Assembly: GCF_028502605.1 (NCBI RefSeq)
Contig: NC_079235.1
Span: 1,860,001-1,924,000, forward strand
Direction: 5' to 3'
Length of the DNA stretch: 64,000 bases
From: Trichoderma breve
Lineage: Eukaryota; Ascomycota; Sordariomycetes; Hypocreales; Hypocreaceae
Shown here: piece after piece, positions 42,622 through 54,932 of the stretch
Layout of the letters: every line of letters starts with the position of its first letter
How positions within the stretch are numbered: position 1 is the stretch's first letter
Program-made: the position numbers and the translations under genes
The notes under the pieces: model-generated
Told to the model about the DNA's origin: nothing
The model's database searches: none
What the model saw: the letters and a program-made list of their open reading frames with translations, nothing else

Positions 42622-44664
42622 AGGCTTTCGTATTCGGTTAAGTGCCGCGAGCAAGTGTCTGTGGCATTAGGTAAATTCGAGGCAGCTCAGAGCATGGCAA
42701 ATACGCGTCAATCGGCAGTCCAGCAACGAGGTAGCAAAAGGGATGGCGATGTCAGGCGTGGAACAAATGGGCAAGTCTTGCAAGTGTCGGCACAAATCAG
42801 GAACAGGCTGCTTGTAGATGCGCTATCGATAAAGTTGAAGAAATGCTACCAAGGTACTTTATGCCTACTGCCGCCTTCCAGGTTTCTAATACTCGTACTT
42901 TGAATATTATTGGTCCGCCTGGTGCCGGCTTTTGACCCACTCGTATCGACCAGAGCAACTCCAGCATGACGCACTCAGTTGCTTGGCTGCTTGTTACCGA
43001 GTGCTTCCAGCTGCTCGGATCAAGTAGTGCTTCCACTGGCTCTAACCTAAAGCCAGTGCCCTTTTGCTTTTTTGTGTTTGGTGTTATTTCCGTTTGCGGC
43101 TTTGTTTTGAGTTTGTTCAGTGAATCATTCACAATGAAAAGCAAATGATGGCCATTCTTTGCAAGACGCACTGCGCATACTCTGATCATGGGGATGGGCT
43201 TCAATCGTCAGCCAGCTTACGTGTCAGTAGAGAGGCATGCTGCTGTTCTCAGTGATGGGCATCAGATGTGGTTCCAAGGCAGTTGATTCTGCGCCTAGTC
43301 GGAGCTATCGATGCCCTTTTGATTCACGGGCTGCTAAAAGCCACACGAAGTCTCCTTTAGTGCAATTAGCTTTCAGCTCCCTAATCAGATCCATATAAGT
43401 GGTCTGCAATAGGGGCGCTTTTCTGCTGACTGCCCCAGTTGGTAATGCATCCATCCACGATTCATGACGGTGGTGTCTGAGAACGACGGAAATAGAAATT
43501 GGACACCCAGCCACCGCAAACACAATGATGAAATAGGGCAGAGGACGGGGGGAAACAAAGCAAAGACAAATAGGGAGAAAGGAGAGCACAAAAGGGTCAA
43601 TAATGGGCCAAGACAAAAGAAAGAAAGAAAGCTGGTGCATTGATGTTTCAAGCCTTGTTTATCGTCGACGGGATGAACAAGGGATGGAGTTTGCTGGCAC
43701 GCCGTCAGTAGGCCGGCCATGTGGTGGGACGGCAGACAGAGACAGCTGCAGCACAGATGCCCAACCCAAATGCCAGCTCAGGCCTGCGCAAACAAACAAA
43801 AACCTTCAGGTTCAATCAATGACTCCATCCAAACGAACTGGACATGTGCTGTGGAGCCTGCAGCTGTGGATGTGGATGGCGCCTGAGGGGCCTGAGGGAT
43901 GCCGCCTAGATGAGCTGTCCCCAGCCCCCATCCAACCACTGAGCGATTCACGGCCCCTGGTGTGCTAGTTCCAGCGAGCCAGGTTTAGCCACGAGCCTTG
44001 CAGTACCTGATGCAACAAAGCTGGGCGACAAAGCGGCTTGAGCTGTGAATGTGCGATGCTTTTGTCTAGGCGTACGAAGAGGAGAGGCGAGGCGGTACCT
44101 GACGTAGGTTGCCTGTACTGGTACCTTGATGCTGCGTCGGGGCAGCTGTACACTGACAGGTCCTCGTACGCAGGTACGAAGTACCGCTGCTTGTGGATTC
44201 GCAGCGCTGCCCGGCTAGAAGGTTCATGGATAGCACTGCGGAGCATCAGCTCCCGTACCCAGCCGTGCCAAATCTCGCCCATCTCTCCGTTTCTCCGTGC
44301 TGGCAGTACCTCTGGCATTGCCGCTCCGTGATATCTCAATACCTCGTGGGATCCTCCGTACAGCCCCCCCGGCGCTGCGCTGCACTGCACTGCGTTACCT
44401 CATCCATCCTCTGTGCCTTGTATCCGTCCATTCTCACCCTGCTCTCCCCCAGCCCTCGCCCTGACAACGCGTGGATCTTCTCCTTTTTTATCTCGCAGCA
44501 GAGAGGAGGGACATTGATGCTTCCGTGACGCACGCGGGCCTTGCTTAATCTCGCCTCGCCCAGCCTTTGACGGCCTCAGTGAGCCTTTTTGCAGCCCGAG
44601 GCCGGCCCTGGCATCCCAAGCCCAAGCACAGCTTGACCTGACCAGTGCACTTTGACCGCTCGCC
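42622..44664. promoter_or_regulatory. Long upstream region of the Kin1-type kinase
   Basis: 2.0 kb between divergent genes, without a supported gene. A purine tract (gacaaaagaaagaaagaaag) lies at 43612-43631, and a perfect 13-bp GTAC palindrome-like motif ggtacgaagtacc at 44173-44185. The last 300 bp is C/T-rich leader sequence. Long 5' regions are usual for fungal protein kinases. Confidence 0.45.
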
Positions 44665-47600
44665 ATGACAACCACAGCGTCTCAAGGCTCCGACTTCTCC
44701 CACACCTCCCCCTCGCGAGCCCCATCCCGGTCATATTCCACACGCTCCCGCCCCCCTCCCGTGCCAGTATCCTCTTCTGGCGGCGCGGCTGCCCCGTCTT
44801 CCAACTCCAACTCCACGTACCATCATCATCACCACTACCAAAACCAAGCTCAAGCCCAGGCTCAGAGCCAGAGCCAAAGCCAAACTCAACAGGCTCAACA
44901 GGCTCAGCAGCAGCAGCAGCAGCCTCGCCACCGTCGCCGCAGCTCCTCCTCGTCCCGCCCAGCTCAGGAGCCTCCGTCGGCTCAAAATGACTACGACACT
45001 TCGCATCTAGCCGCATCCCAGTCCAAGCGCAGCTCCAGCCGAGATCGCCCACCGCTCTCCTCTAATAACAGAGCAGCAGACGCCTCTCGATCCCATCGCA
45101 GGAGCACCAGCATCCGTTCCGCACACACTCGTCAAGGCCACTCCGAAATGCCTCCCTCGGCCGTCGCCAACAATGGCAGCGCTGCTGCTGCGTCGCACAG
45201 CGCTTCCCATGGCGCCGCCGACGCGACTCACGCTTCATCCAGCGCCAAACAATCCAGGTCGCGCACCACCATTCCCACGCAGTCTGGCAAGTGGATCTTG
45301 GGTAAGACCATCGGCGCTGGCAGCATGGGCAAGGTGAAGTTGGCTCGCAAAGAAGATGGGAGTGAACAGGTTCGCATCTAAACCCCCTTTATACCAAGCT
45401 TGATATCCTTGGGTTTTGACATTGTCTGCTAACTCTGTGCCTTACTTCAAGGTTGCCTGCAAAATCATCCCTCGTGGCTCTACCGACGATGGCCACCAGA
45501 GTCGGGCGGAAAAGGAGCGCGCGGATCAGTCCAAGGAGATCCGAACGGCTCGCGAAGCTGCCATTGTCACCCTTCTCCACCACCCTCACATCTGCGGGAT
45601 GCGGGATGTGGTCCGTACAAACTACCATTGGTACATGCTCTTTGAGTATGTCAACGGCGGCCAAATGCTCGACTACATCATCTCCCACGGCAAACTCAAG
45701 GAGAAGCAGGCCCGCAAATTCAGTCGCCAGATAGCCAGTGCTCTTGATTACTGTCACCGGAACAGTATCGTGCATCGCGATCTGAAAATCGAAAACATCC
45801 TCATCAGCAAGACTGGCGACATCAAAATTATCGATTTTGGCTTGAGTAACTTGTTCTCGCCTCGCGGCCATCTCAAGACCTTCTGCGGCAGTCTTTACTT
45901 CGCCGCTCCCGAGCTGCTGCAGGCAAGAGCATATACGGGGCCCGAAGTTGACGTGTGGAGTTTCGGTATCGTCCTCTACGTTCTCGTTTGTGGTAAAGTG
46001 CCTTTCGACGATCAGAGCATGCCTGCTCTGCATGCAAAGATCAAGAAGGGACTCGTCGACTACCCAAGCTGGCTTTCAAATGGTGAGTACTCATGATTCC
46101 CTGACACGCAGTCAAAGCTTTGTCATTGAGTACTGGCTGACATTGATTCATCCAGAATGCAAGCACCTCATGTCCCGAATGCTGGTAACGGATCCCAAGC
46201 AGCGAGCCACCATGCAAGAAGTTATGAACCACCCATGGATGGTTAAGGGATTCAGTGGGCCTCCAGACAACTATCTTCCAGTCCGCGAGCCGCTTACCGC
46301 AGACCTCGAGCCTGAAGTCATTCATGCCATGCAAGGATTCAACTTTGGTTCGCCCGAGACCATTCGTGCTCAGCTTACAAAAGTCATTGAGTCCGAAGAC
46401 TACCAAGCGGCCGTCAAGGCGTACCAAAGAGAAAAGGAGTTGCCGCAGCCCACCAAAGACAGCGAGAAGAAGCGCGGCTTTGGCTTTGACTTTTACAAGA
46501 GAAGAAACTCCAACAGTCGCGACACCCTTAGCGGGCCTAGCTCTGAGGCATTGCAAATTGGCGCTGATCCGCTCAACGCATTCAACCCGCTTACCTCTAT
46601 CTACTATCTCGTCAAAGAGAAGCAAGATCGTGAACATGCGGAGATGAGTCCACCACCGACTACGTCACGCGACAAGGAAAAAGAAAAGGAGCGAGAAAGG
46701 GAACGAGAGCGCGAGCGCGAGCGAGAGCGTGAAAAGGAGAGGGAACGAGAGCGTGAAAAGGAGAAGGAGAAGGAGAAAGAACGCGAGCGTGAGCGTGAGC
46801 GTGAAAAACTACCAGAGGGCGTGCCAGATTTGGCACCCCCGCAAGCAGCTCACACCAATCCTGCAGCGTATGAAATGCCGGGTGAGAGACCTACAGGCGG
46901 GCGAACTCGACCCAGAGCTCGTACTCATGGTGAAGATGATGCCCCGGATCTGGTGAAGCAGCAGCATGTCCCAATACCACCCGAGACAAAGGCCGATCAG
47001 CTACAGAAGAAAGAAGGCACCGCTGCCGGCCTACTGCGCCGCTTCAGCACTCGAAAGCGCAGGGAGCCTACGGAAAGGGAGAGAGACCGCTCTCACCCTC
47101 CTGTGGTGCATGTTCACTCGCCACCTGAAGGTGCTCCTACAGCGCCTAGAAAGAGCTTCAGCATCCGACGAGGACGGCGAGACCGTGACGACCAAGGCCG
47201 CATTGCACTACCGTCTGGCGGCAGCCAGCCGCAGCATAGCGAGCTTCTGAGCCCCCCGATGTCTGCAGGCGGCGTTCGTGGATCGCGGAAATCAGGTCTC
47301 GGACGATCGACCAGCGTTAACTCAGCAGACCTTCGTCGACGAGACAATGGAAGCATGTCAGCGAGAGAGCCACCCCTGACAGGCGGCTCGGATCAATCAG
47401 TTTCAGACGACCAGTCCTCAACGGTGCAAAGGGGCCATGGGCATTCGCAATCGGTGGCAATGAGAGCTAAATCACTGGGACACGCGCGCCGTGAGAGCGT
47501 TCAGCAACGTCGACTTCGTAGAGAAGCTGCCCAGGAGTCTAATGTGCCTGAAGAAACGGACTTGGAGCAGGAGCAAAGTGGCGTTTCCACTGATAGATTA

Positions 47601-48215
47601 GACAGCGCTGAGTTGGCCAAGCCTGTATACCTCAAGGGTCTTTTCAGCGTTTCAACCACCTCCGGCAAGACGGTTCCGGCCATTCGTACCGATATTCGAA
47701 GGGTCTTGAAGCAACTCAATGTCGACTATATCGAAATTCGAGGAGGCTTCAGCTGCAAGTACACACCAAGCATCGACTTGAACCGGGTTCATGATACTCC
47801 CAGCAGCCCGCCATCAAACACTCCGGGCCACCGCCGTCGCTTTAGCTTTGGTGGCCTCATGCGAGGCGAGGACCGTGATCGCGACGACATCCCCCAGATG
47901 GAACGATCTCCCATAACCCCAAGGACCCCGGGACGACAGGATCGTGACCGCACCCGTGATCACAGCTACTCCAATTCCGAGGAATCGGTGGATAGCATCC
48001 CCCGAAGGAGCGGAGGAGTCTCGAGACGCGTCCCCGGAGAGACGACAACGCAAGTACAGAGCGATCTGGGAGGCAGCATGGTGATGGAGTTTGAGATCTT
48101 TATTGTCAAGGTTCCTCTGCTTTCTCTGCATGGCATCCAGTTCAAGAGAATGACTGGAAACACGTGGCAGTACAAAAATATGGCGGATCAGATCCTCAAG
48201 GAGCTGAGGCTTTAA
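44665..48215 (+). CDS. kin1: Serine/threonine kinase of the Kin1/Kin2 (PAR-1/MARK) family
   Basis: Exons 44665..45369, 45452..46082 and 46156..48215 give 1131 aa; introns are 82 and 73 nt. After a His/Gln/Ser-rich disordered leader, the kinase domain covers about residues 210-475: [16 protein letters not shown] (Gly loop), VACKIIP (catalytic Lys), [23 protein letters not shown] and the activation segment [19 protein letters not shown] long linker follows with a Lys/Arg/Glu repeat (about residues 615-665). The last 100 residues end in a KA1 domain ([20 protein letters not shown]) that binds acidic membrane lipids. Kin1 kinases act at the cell tip or septum in polarity, exocytosis and ER stress splicing. 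The order of parts is exactly as in fungal Kin1. Confidence 0.94.
46669..46812 (+). repeat. Low-complexity Arg/Glu/Lys codon repeat in kin1
   Basis: A purine-rich tract coding for about 45 alternating charged residues (ERER and EKEK runs). It is made from imperfect 6-bp units such as gagcga and gagcgt. It probably forms a long charged helix, and its length is likely to vary. Confidence 0.85.
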
Positions 48216-50006
48216 TCTATTCTCTCTCAGACACGAAAGACAAAAAAAGGAGACGCATATTCTAGGCCAGCGATATCGTCGGCGAACGCATGGGACAGTT
48301 GGCTTGAGCGAAAGCAAAGGATGGGAAAAAGAGGGATGGGAAAGGGATCCTCCACCTGATGTTGCGGAGGGGGGGAGTTTCTCTCGCCATGCCGGCGAGT
48401 AATGACAATTATTGAAAATAGAGGGAGAGGGCGCCTTTGTATATGGCATGTTGCGGCATTTCACGTACGTAGCCGGAGTTTTTTCTTTTCTTTTCTTTCG
48501 TTTTCCACTTTTCTTTTCTACCCTTGTTGGTGTGAGGATTTCGGGACTGGCAGTCGGATGAGCGCCAGCGAAGGGATGAGAATTGTTTGGGGGTGGCGCT
48601 TTAATCACATTGGGGAGCACATGAGGCATACATCTTGGTTACTCATCCACGCTTAGATTACGTATTAATAAATAGCAATATGATTCGCGATATGGGAATT
48701 TTCCTCTTTCCTGTTGTTTGGTTCTTTTCTTATAGTCATTGGAGTTATATATGCATTATTGGGTGCCATCCTCTTGACCTATCACGTGTGATGTTTGACC
48801 GTATTTGTAGAGGAAACATCCATGTTTTCATGCAAGGTGAGGTGCACTAACAAATACTACCTAGTACAAGTCCAGTCTGTACTATCAAGAATTGTTTCAC
48901 TCCGAAACACTGTCTGGCCGTGTTTCCCATTAATCCATTGTTTGCGTAGTCGTACTGTAATGACATCAATACACAAACAAACCTCTTAGCGCTCCGTGCC
49001 ATCCAGGTCGGTCCTTAGAGCATCATGCAAGCTGGCCATGGATGGCAATTGGTAGGGGTGACGAGGGCTATGAAACCCTAGGACGAGATAAGGTAACTCG
49101 CAGGAGCGCAATTGCTTTGTCTCATGTAGGTTTGCTCGCTTGGGTTGCGGCTGTGAGTGCTTTTTCGCCCGTCACATTTGGATCTGCAAGGAAGATTGAG
49201 ACAAAAGATACCATGCAACTTAAGTAACTCGTCCAAGCTCGTGCTTGGCTCTAGCGCCGTCTGGATGAGGCAACTGCAGTCCAGGACAAGGTACCTACTA
49301 GGTAGTAGGTGGTGGTGGTAGTGCAAAGTACGTGTATGCGCGTGTAATTGAAAGCTATACTGCTAAGGTAGCTTGGTCTACAAGTCCATTGGTACATTTC
49401 CCTGCGCCGCATGCACATCATAGCGCTTCGTACCTCCAACTACGTAATCGGGTCCTTGCCTACCAGGTCGCCTATGTACGCATGTGCAGGACAGTAGCAA
49501 GGCAAGAGCAGGCGGAGAGCATGGGCAGGGCGGGTCCCGATTGCATGGTCACCTGCGTCTCTGCGAGCGCACGCGGACGGCAGAAAAAAGGCCCGGCAGG
49601 TGGCAGCCTCTCGACCCTCTTTTGCTCTTGCTCGTGCCTCTTTTTTTTTGCCTCTTTGCCGCTAACACACTCAAACGCGGGGCCTACTATGCCGCTTTCG
49701 GCGATTCTGCCGCCTCTGACCGTCCCCACGCAACCTTGCAGCCGCCAGCCTCTTTCGCTCTTCCTCTCGCTTGATAGATAGCAGCTCTGGCCTTGATTCT
49801 CAGCTCCTCACACTAGCCGCCGTCCATTTTCTTCATCCTTCCTTCGGCTGCGCTTGATATATTTCGCTCGCCCGCCTTGTTCCTTGGACGAATTCACCGG
49901 ACCGCTGAAGAAGAGAAGAAAAAGGAACCAGAACCACTGGCCCAGTGCTCACGAGAAAGCACCAGATTCCGGACTCTTACCAGACGCGGACTCTAGGTCG
50001 CCCGCC
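48216..50006. other. Intergenic region between kin1 and the SR-protein gene
   Basis: 1.8 kb with no supported gene. The left 300 bp is the kin1 3' flank, and the right 500 bp is the CT-rich upstream region of the SR gene. A degenerate ggtacctactaggtagtagg tract lies at 49289-49308. Confidence 0.45.
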
Positions 50007-51568
50007 ATGACTGAGGTTTCGTCCACCAGGCTGTACTTGGGGAACCTCCCTCGACATGGTCCATCTCCATTGTTTCCCGCTCCCCGTGGCTACCACTAAC
50101 TGGCTTCCCGCAGCTACCAAGGCCGATGTCGAGGCTCACTTTGCGACCCACGGTACCGGAGAGATTACCGAAGTAAAGCTGATGAATGGCTTCGGCTTCA
50201 TCGAGTACAAGGATGCAATGGACGCCCGCGATGTTGTCCCAGGTTCGCCCGCCCTCTTCAATCAACGCTTGCTATGGGGTCCATCGTTGCTAACCAGTCG
50301 CGCTTTCTTGCCGCCGTCATATAGCCTTTCGTACGTCATCACCCCAACATCTTTTGCCTTCCCCGTCCAATGACCCCGTCGCCTTCGTTCTGCTTGGATG
50401 CTAATCCGCGATTGTAATAAAGATGGATCCGATTTTATGGGAGAACGCCTCACCGTTCAGTTTGCCCGTGGAACTCGACACCGAGAGGGCGGTATGGGGC
50501 ACGAGCGTGCTCCGCCGCGACCGCGTAGAACTCCTCATCGAATGCAGATTACAGGACTTCCGAATGATACCAGTTGGCAGGTCTGTTCCCTCTCCCAGTT
50601 TATTGCTCCTGGATTCCACGGGACTTGCGTGCCTTTTCTGTCATATACTTGGAGCGTTTTGGTTTGCTGTGCCTTGCTTTGGGTCGGCGTATGCACCCCG
50701 CATCGTCCTTCCCTCCCCCTTCGTTCTGGACTGGCGACTCCGGCCTGGCATCCCTGGTTCCTGACTTGATGGATTTTTTGGCGTGCCGATACGTGGACTT
50801 TTTTTTACTCGAGGCATTTCTCCTCCTCCTTGGCAACGACTTACGTGGATTCTGCGAATAGGACCTGAAAGATTTCGCCCGTCAATCAAGCCTTGACGTG
50901 GTGTACTCTGAGACTGGCCGTGACTCCAATGGTCGAGGGTAAGTTTTAATCCGCCAATATAACTCATGCCATTGTTGCTAACAAAAAGGCCCTTCAGCTT
51001 TGTCGAATTCGAGACTGCCGCAGACCTGAGAACAGCTGTCGAAAAGCTAGATGGCCGCGAATTCAAAGGAAGTCGCGTCCAGTGCCTCGTTGACGTAAGT
51101 TGTTGGCATGTCCCCTCGCAAGGGCCGCTTGCTCACCCATGTGACCTTTAGACTCAACCTGATATGCCACCGCGGGACCGTGGCCGATCCCGGTCACCAG
51201 GACGCCGACCCTACCCTCCCCCATCGTTTGATAACTATGACCGCCGAGGACCCCCTCACCGAGGATACAGCCGTGAAGCCGGCCCGTCGTACGGCTACCG
51301 TGACCGAAGCCCCCGGCGCGAGTACTATGATGATAGAGCACCGCGTTATCGTTCGCCCCCCCGGCGACCGGTGGAAGATTACCCGCCGCCTCGAGGCCGT
51401 TATGAGGAGCCTTATCGCCGCGATTACCCGCCACCTCCCGACCCTTACGCAAACGGTGGTCGACCGGCGTATGATCGGCCACCAAGAGAATTCCCTCCAA
51501 GAGAACCAGCATACCCCCGAGAGGGAGGGTATGCGCGTGATTACGATCGTGGCGGGCGCTACTGGTAA
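50007..51568 (+). CDS. SR-type RNA-binding protein with two RRMs (Srp2/Npl3-like)
   Basis: Seven exons: 50007..50058, 50114..50242, 50325..50330 (6 nt), 50423..50580, 50862..50938, 50998..51094 and 51152..51568, giving 311 aa. RRM1 begins TRLYLGNLPRHATKADVEAH and contains ITEVKLMNGFGFIEYKDAMD for RNP1, then ARDVVP-AFH-GSDFMGERLT. RRM2 starts RMQITGLPNDTSWQDLKDFA and ends GFVEFETAADLRTAVEKLDG. The C-terminus is rich in Arg, Tyr, Pro, Gly and Ser (RGRSRSPGRR, DRSPRREYYDD), as in SR/RGG proteins. The A-F-H triplet between exons 2 and 4 exists only if the 6-nt exon CCTTTC is included; it restores the family sequence VVPAFHG. Such proteins act in splicing, mRNA export and 3' end formation. Confidence 0.9.
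50325..50330 (+). other. 6-nt micro-exon of the SR-protein gene
   Basis: CCTTTC is flanked by a good acceptor (gtcatatag) and a strong donor (gtacgt). It completes G|CC TTT C|AT to Ala-Phe-His across the exon 2 / exon 4 junction. Without it the frame also stays open (6 nt is two codons), so exon skipping would only change the loop sequence (AFHG to DG). Confidence 0.8.
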
Positions 51569-52371
51569 ATTTTTCTCTCTATTCTGTCGCTTGTCTCAGA
51601 GCACATATCATAGAGCCTTTACTCTATCTCCCCTACGCCCGTTTTTCTTCAACGTGTCCTTTATGTATAAACTCGCTCTCTTGGCGGAATTGGCCTTGAC
51701 CAAAGGTGATAGATGACCGCACACGGATCTTTTTCTCAATTCGAAAAGCTGGCCGCCTGGCCTGGACAGACTGGTTCTTACGGGTTCGTAGCTAGGTGGG
51801 AGGATGGGAGTTTTTGGACTTTAACAATAGGTCAAGCAGCCTGCTATTTGCTATTTCGATAGGAATGGATACCGGAGGATGATATACCAGGACCGAGGCT
51901 CTTGATGAGCAGAATGAACATGGGACTACTAACCGGCTGGAAAGGGGGGAGCTCCGGAACACATGATATCACATGGGAGGCAAGAGAGTCAGGCTGTATG
52001 ATTTAACGGGATTTACGCAGGGTTCTATTTGGTCTTTTTCCTTTGCACTTGATTGCTTTTATTTTGATTTTTTTCTTCTTTTATCTTACTTTGACATTCT
52101 TGCAACAAAAGATGTGTTGACCCAGGCACGTGCTAGTCGAAGAGTAAATAAAGATGACGTAAAAGATGCAAATATTTAACAAGGACATGGTGAAACGCGA
52201 TATACAAATCCACATATGGCCGGTCATCATCGTTGGTATTATACACAGGCCCTGTTTCTGTTTCCCTGTACACACATTCTCATTCAACATGCTCCCTTCT
52301 ATCCAAGGATGGGCGCTGTTAAGGCAGCAGGCATGTATTTGAAGTTCGTTATTTGTCTCGAATCCGTCCGC
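51569..52371. other. Intergenic, between convergent SR-protein and pex11 genes
   Basis: 0.8 kb of shared 3' flank, AT-rich. No gene is seen. Confidence 0.5.
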
Positions 52372-53145
52372 CTAGACCGTCTTTTTCCACTGAGAGTAGA
52401 CGCCGATGGCGCTGCTGACAGTTCCGGCCAGGCCGACGAAGCCGTCGTCGAAGCCAACCCAGCCGAGGGCGGAGGAGGGAATGGTCAAGTCGCAGACGTC
52501 GGAGATGAGCTGCAGATGGCTGGCGGCTCGCTCTCTAAAGAGATTACACACACATTAGCACGAGGTTCAATTATACGGGATGGTGTATGGAGGGGGAACC
52601 CACTTGAGGATTTGCTTGCTCTCGACGACGCCTTCGCCGTCCTTGCGATCAATCTTGGCCTCGCGCTGCTTGAGGCGGTACAGCGTATAGACCTGGCCGG
52701 CGATACTAAAGATGAGGCCCATGGCCCAGAAGCGGGAAGCGTGCTGTTGCAGCGTCTTGGCAGCGTGCCACTTGCGAATGCCGGCGGCATCACCCACAGT
52801 CAAGGCGTCAAAGGTGAGATAGCCGGCATAGCCCACCTGTCTGCCGACGGCGGCGTAGCGCAGAAAGGGCTCGACGGCCTTTGCGTCGGCGGCCTGGGCG
52901 GCGGCCTTGAAGTGCTCGACGTTCTTGCCGACGCGCATGATCTTGCGGGCGAGGCCGAACTGCTTCTTGATGGCGTTCCAGGGGGCCATTTGCGAGGGGG
53001 AGCCGTTTGTGCGGAGGAGGTACCAGGCGTAGAAGCGGGCGAAGTACTGGATCGTGCGGAGGATCTTGTCGCGGCCGACGGTGGTGGCGACGAAGCGCAG
53101 GTAATGGGCCACCGTGGGGTGGTAGACGAGGGTGTCGGCGACCAT
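52372..53145 (-). CDS. pex11: Peroxisomal membrane protein Pex11
   Basis: Exons 53145..52604 and 52534..52372 (intron 52535..52603, donor gtgggt) give 234 aa. It starts MVADTLVYHPTVAHYLRFV, followed by the amphipathic helix region DKILRTIQYFARFYAWYLLR that bends membranes. Then come FGLARKIMRVGKNVEHFKAA, FLRYAAVGRQVGYAGYLTFD and a C-terminal hydrophobic segment (GWVGFDDGFVGLAGTVSSAI) with tail YSQWKKTV. Pex11 drives peroxisome elongation and division. Length is normal for fungi (about 235 aa). A long open frame on the opposite strand is a codon-bias shadow. Confidence 0.95.
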
Positions 53146-54932
53146 GGTTGACGTCTTTCTTTTGGAGGAGGTTTTATTTTAGGTGAGATGTGTAGTAGAG
53201 CACGCGCTCATCGGACGAAGAAAAAGTTGGCCGTTTATCGCTGAAGGGTGATGACGTCTGTTCTTCCTCCTCTGAAACAAAAGGTAACAAAAGGCGGTAT
53301 CAAATTGAAGCAACAAGAATTAATAGTATAGGGGGAGAAAAAAAGAAGCAAAAAAAAGATGTTGTTCTCGCGAGGGAAGTTTAGAGAGAAGGGTGATGGT
53401 TTAGCCGCGACTGGAAGTTCGTTGGAGTCGCAAAGCCGACGGCAAGTCGTTGGCGTGCGAAGGCCACATGCCGAGGTATAACTTTTGCAGTGAGTGAACT
53501 TGAACTTCCCCCACAAGAGACAACCACCAAAAAACTGGAGAGGGAGAGTTATGATCGGTTTTGGACAAGGGAAAAAGAATTGGGGCTGGGGTAAGAAGGC
53601 CGGGTTCCGGAGTAGACCCGCCTGTAAACCCGGGCAGCAATTGGCACGTGAAATCAGAAGAAAGCTGATGTAAGGCAACTGGGTTATGTAAGTCTAAAAA
53701 TTATGTAATCATATTCTGCGGAATAATGCCGGATAAATCTCCAGCCCTTTCCGCCCAGCTTTGCTTCTGCTTTGCCCAGTTGCCCAGCTCCCGCCCAGCT
53801 CAGCTCCTGACACACTCCTTAGCTAATCATTATCATTACTTATCATTTCCCTCTCGGCACCGCTCGGCTCCCCATCCCGAGCTGCAGCCCAACTCACGTG
53901 GACCCTCCGCGCCACCGCCCCGAAACGGGAATCTTTTAGCTTCCCCTTGGCTCTTCTTCCCGGGAAATCCTCTTACACAGATTGCGCACTTGTACTTTGC
54001 TTCGGCAGCTGGGTAGCGAACGAACGGGCTTAACCGGGCAAAGGAAAAAAAGGGTCTGTTCTTTTCCGTCCGTGGGGGGAAGGATTATCAACATGAGAAA
54101 GATTAGAGGATGAGAGAAAGCAGTTCCAGGGGGGCCCGAAAGAAAGAGGGCAAAAGCTCCCCTCATCCGGTGAATACCGTAGCCCGGAAGCCAAGTCTCA
54201 TGCCCGGTGCCCCTTCGGTATAGTCGGTTAAGCATGACTCTATGCTGTGTAAGAGTTTTGTCACTTGATAGGAGAGAAAAGGAAGCCAAAAGAATGCAAA
54301 GACGGATCTTCCCTTCTCTTCCCACCCCTGCCTGGCACATCCAATGCCAATGCAAATTCAAGGGCCTAGAGTAGCCGCTCCCGTTGAACGAAGCCGCACC
54401 GCACAAGCCATCCTGAGGGAACTTAACCTGGCCAAAGAGGGACCTGCGTTCTAGTCCCGGCCGGATGGACAGCGCGGGTTTACGCGATCGTTTTCTAATT
54501 TTCGGGAGTCTTGTGATCAGTTGTCCGTAGTGAGGGAACTTTTCTGTTTTCCCCTTTGCCCCCTTTTTTCTCCTTCTTTTTCTTCCTCTTGGCCTTCATA
54601 TATGAGTCGTGGTTGTCCCCCCCAAACAAAAACTGCCCTCTAAAACTCTCTCCAAAACCCCACGATATACCCCGCGTCATCGCTTGTATTGCCGAGCTGT
54701 ACCAGTGCTAGCCGTTGCCTCACTACAGCTCTACCCTCTTCTCCAAATAGAATCCCCAACTCTTTCTCTCAACCTCAATTCGATTCATTTCAGTCCAATT
54801 GCCTCCCATAATACCCGCGTCGCCGAGATCTACATCCAGAGACACGGGATTTCCCACTACCAGCAAGCTTCTCTGCTGTTTAACTAAAACCAAGCTTCCC
54901 CCAAATTACATCATCGCCTCATAACCGCCACC
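53146..54932. promoter_or_regulatory. Divergent region pex11 / fbp1
   Basis: 1.8 kb between two divergent carbon-metabolism genes. SYGGRG-type sites, the consensus of the carbon repressor CreA, occur for example at 53586-53591 (ctgggg) and 54072-54077 (gtgggg). This 6-mer is frequent by chance. A TATA-like tatatga lies at about 54599. No gene is seen; a tRNA-like stretch near 54207 is not convincing. Confidence 0.4.

Noticed and set aside
47814..48629. 271-aa minus-strand frame over the end of kin1
   Set aside because: It covers the KA1-coding exon and 3' UTR of kin1 in antisense and has no recognisable domain.
52216..53151. 311-aa open frame on the plus strand opposite pex11
   Set aside because: Shadow of the Pex11 exons; the reading is Gly/Asp/Val repeats with no family features.
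53586..54077. CreA sites as firm regulatory features of fbp1
   Set aside because: The SYGGRG consensus is expected about once per 256 bases per strand by chance, so the sites are mentioned only as context.
54200..54470. tRNA-like pieces (cggtatagtcggttaagcatg near 54217 and gttctagtcccggccgg near 54448)
   Set aside because: The first resembles an A box and D arm and the second a T arm, but they are about 230 bp apart, the B-box-like part lacks the GTTCRANNC consensus and no acceptor stem can be formed.
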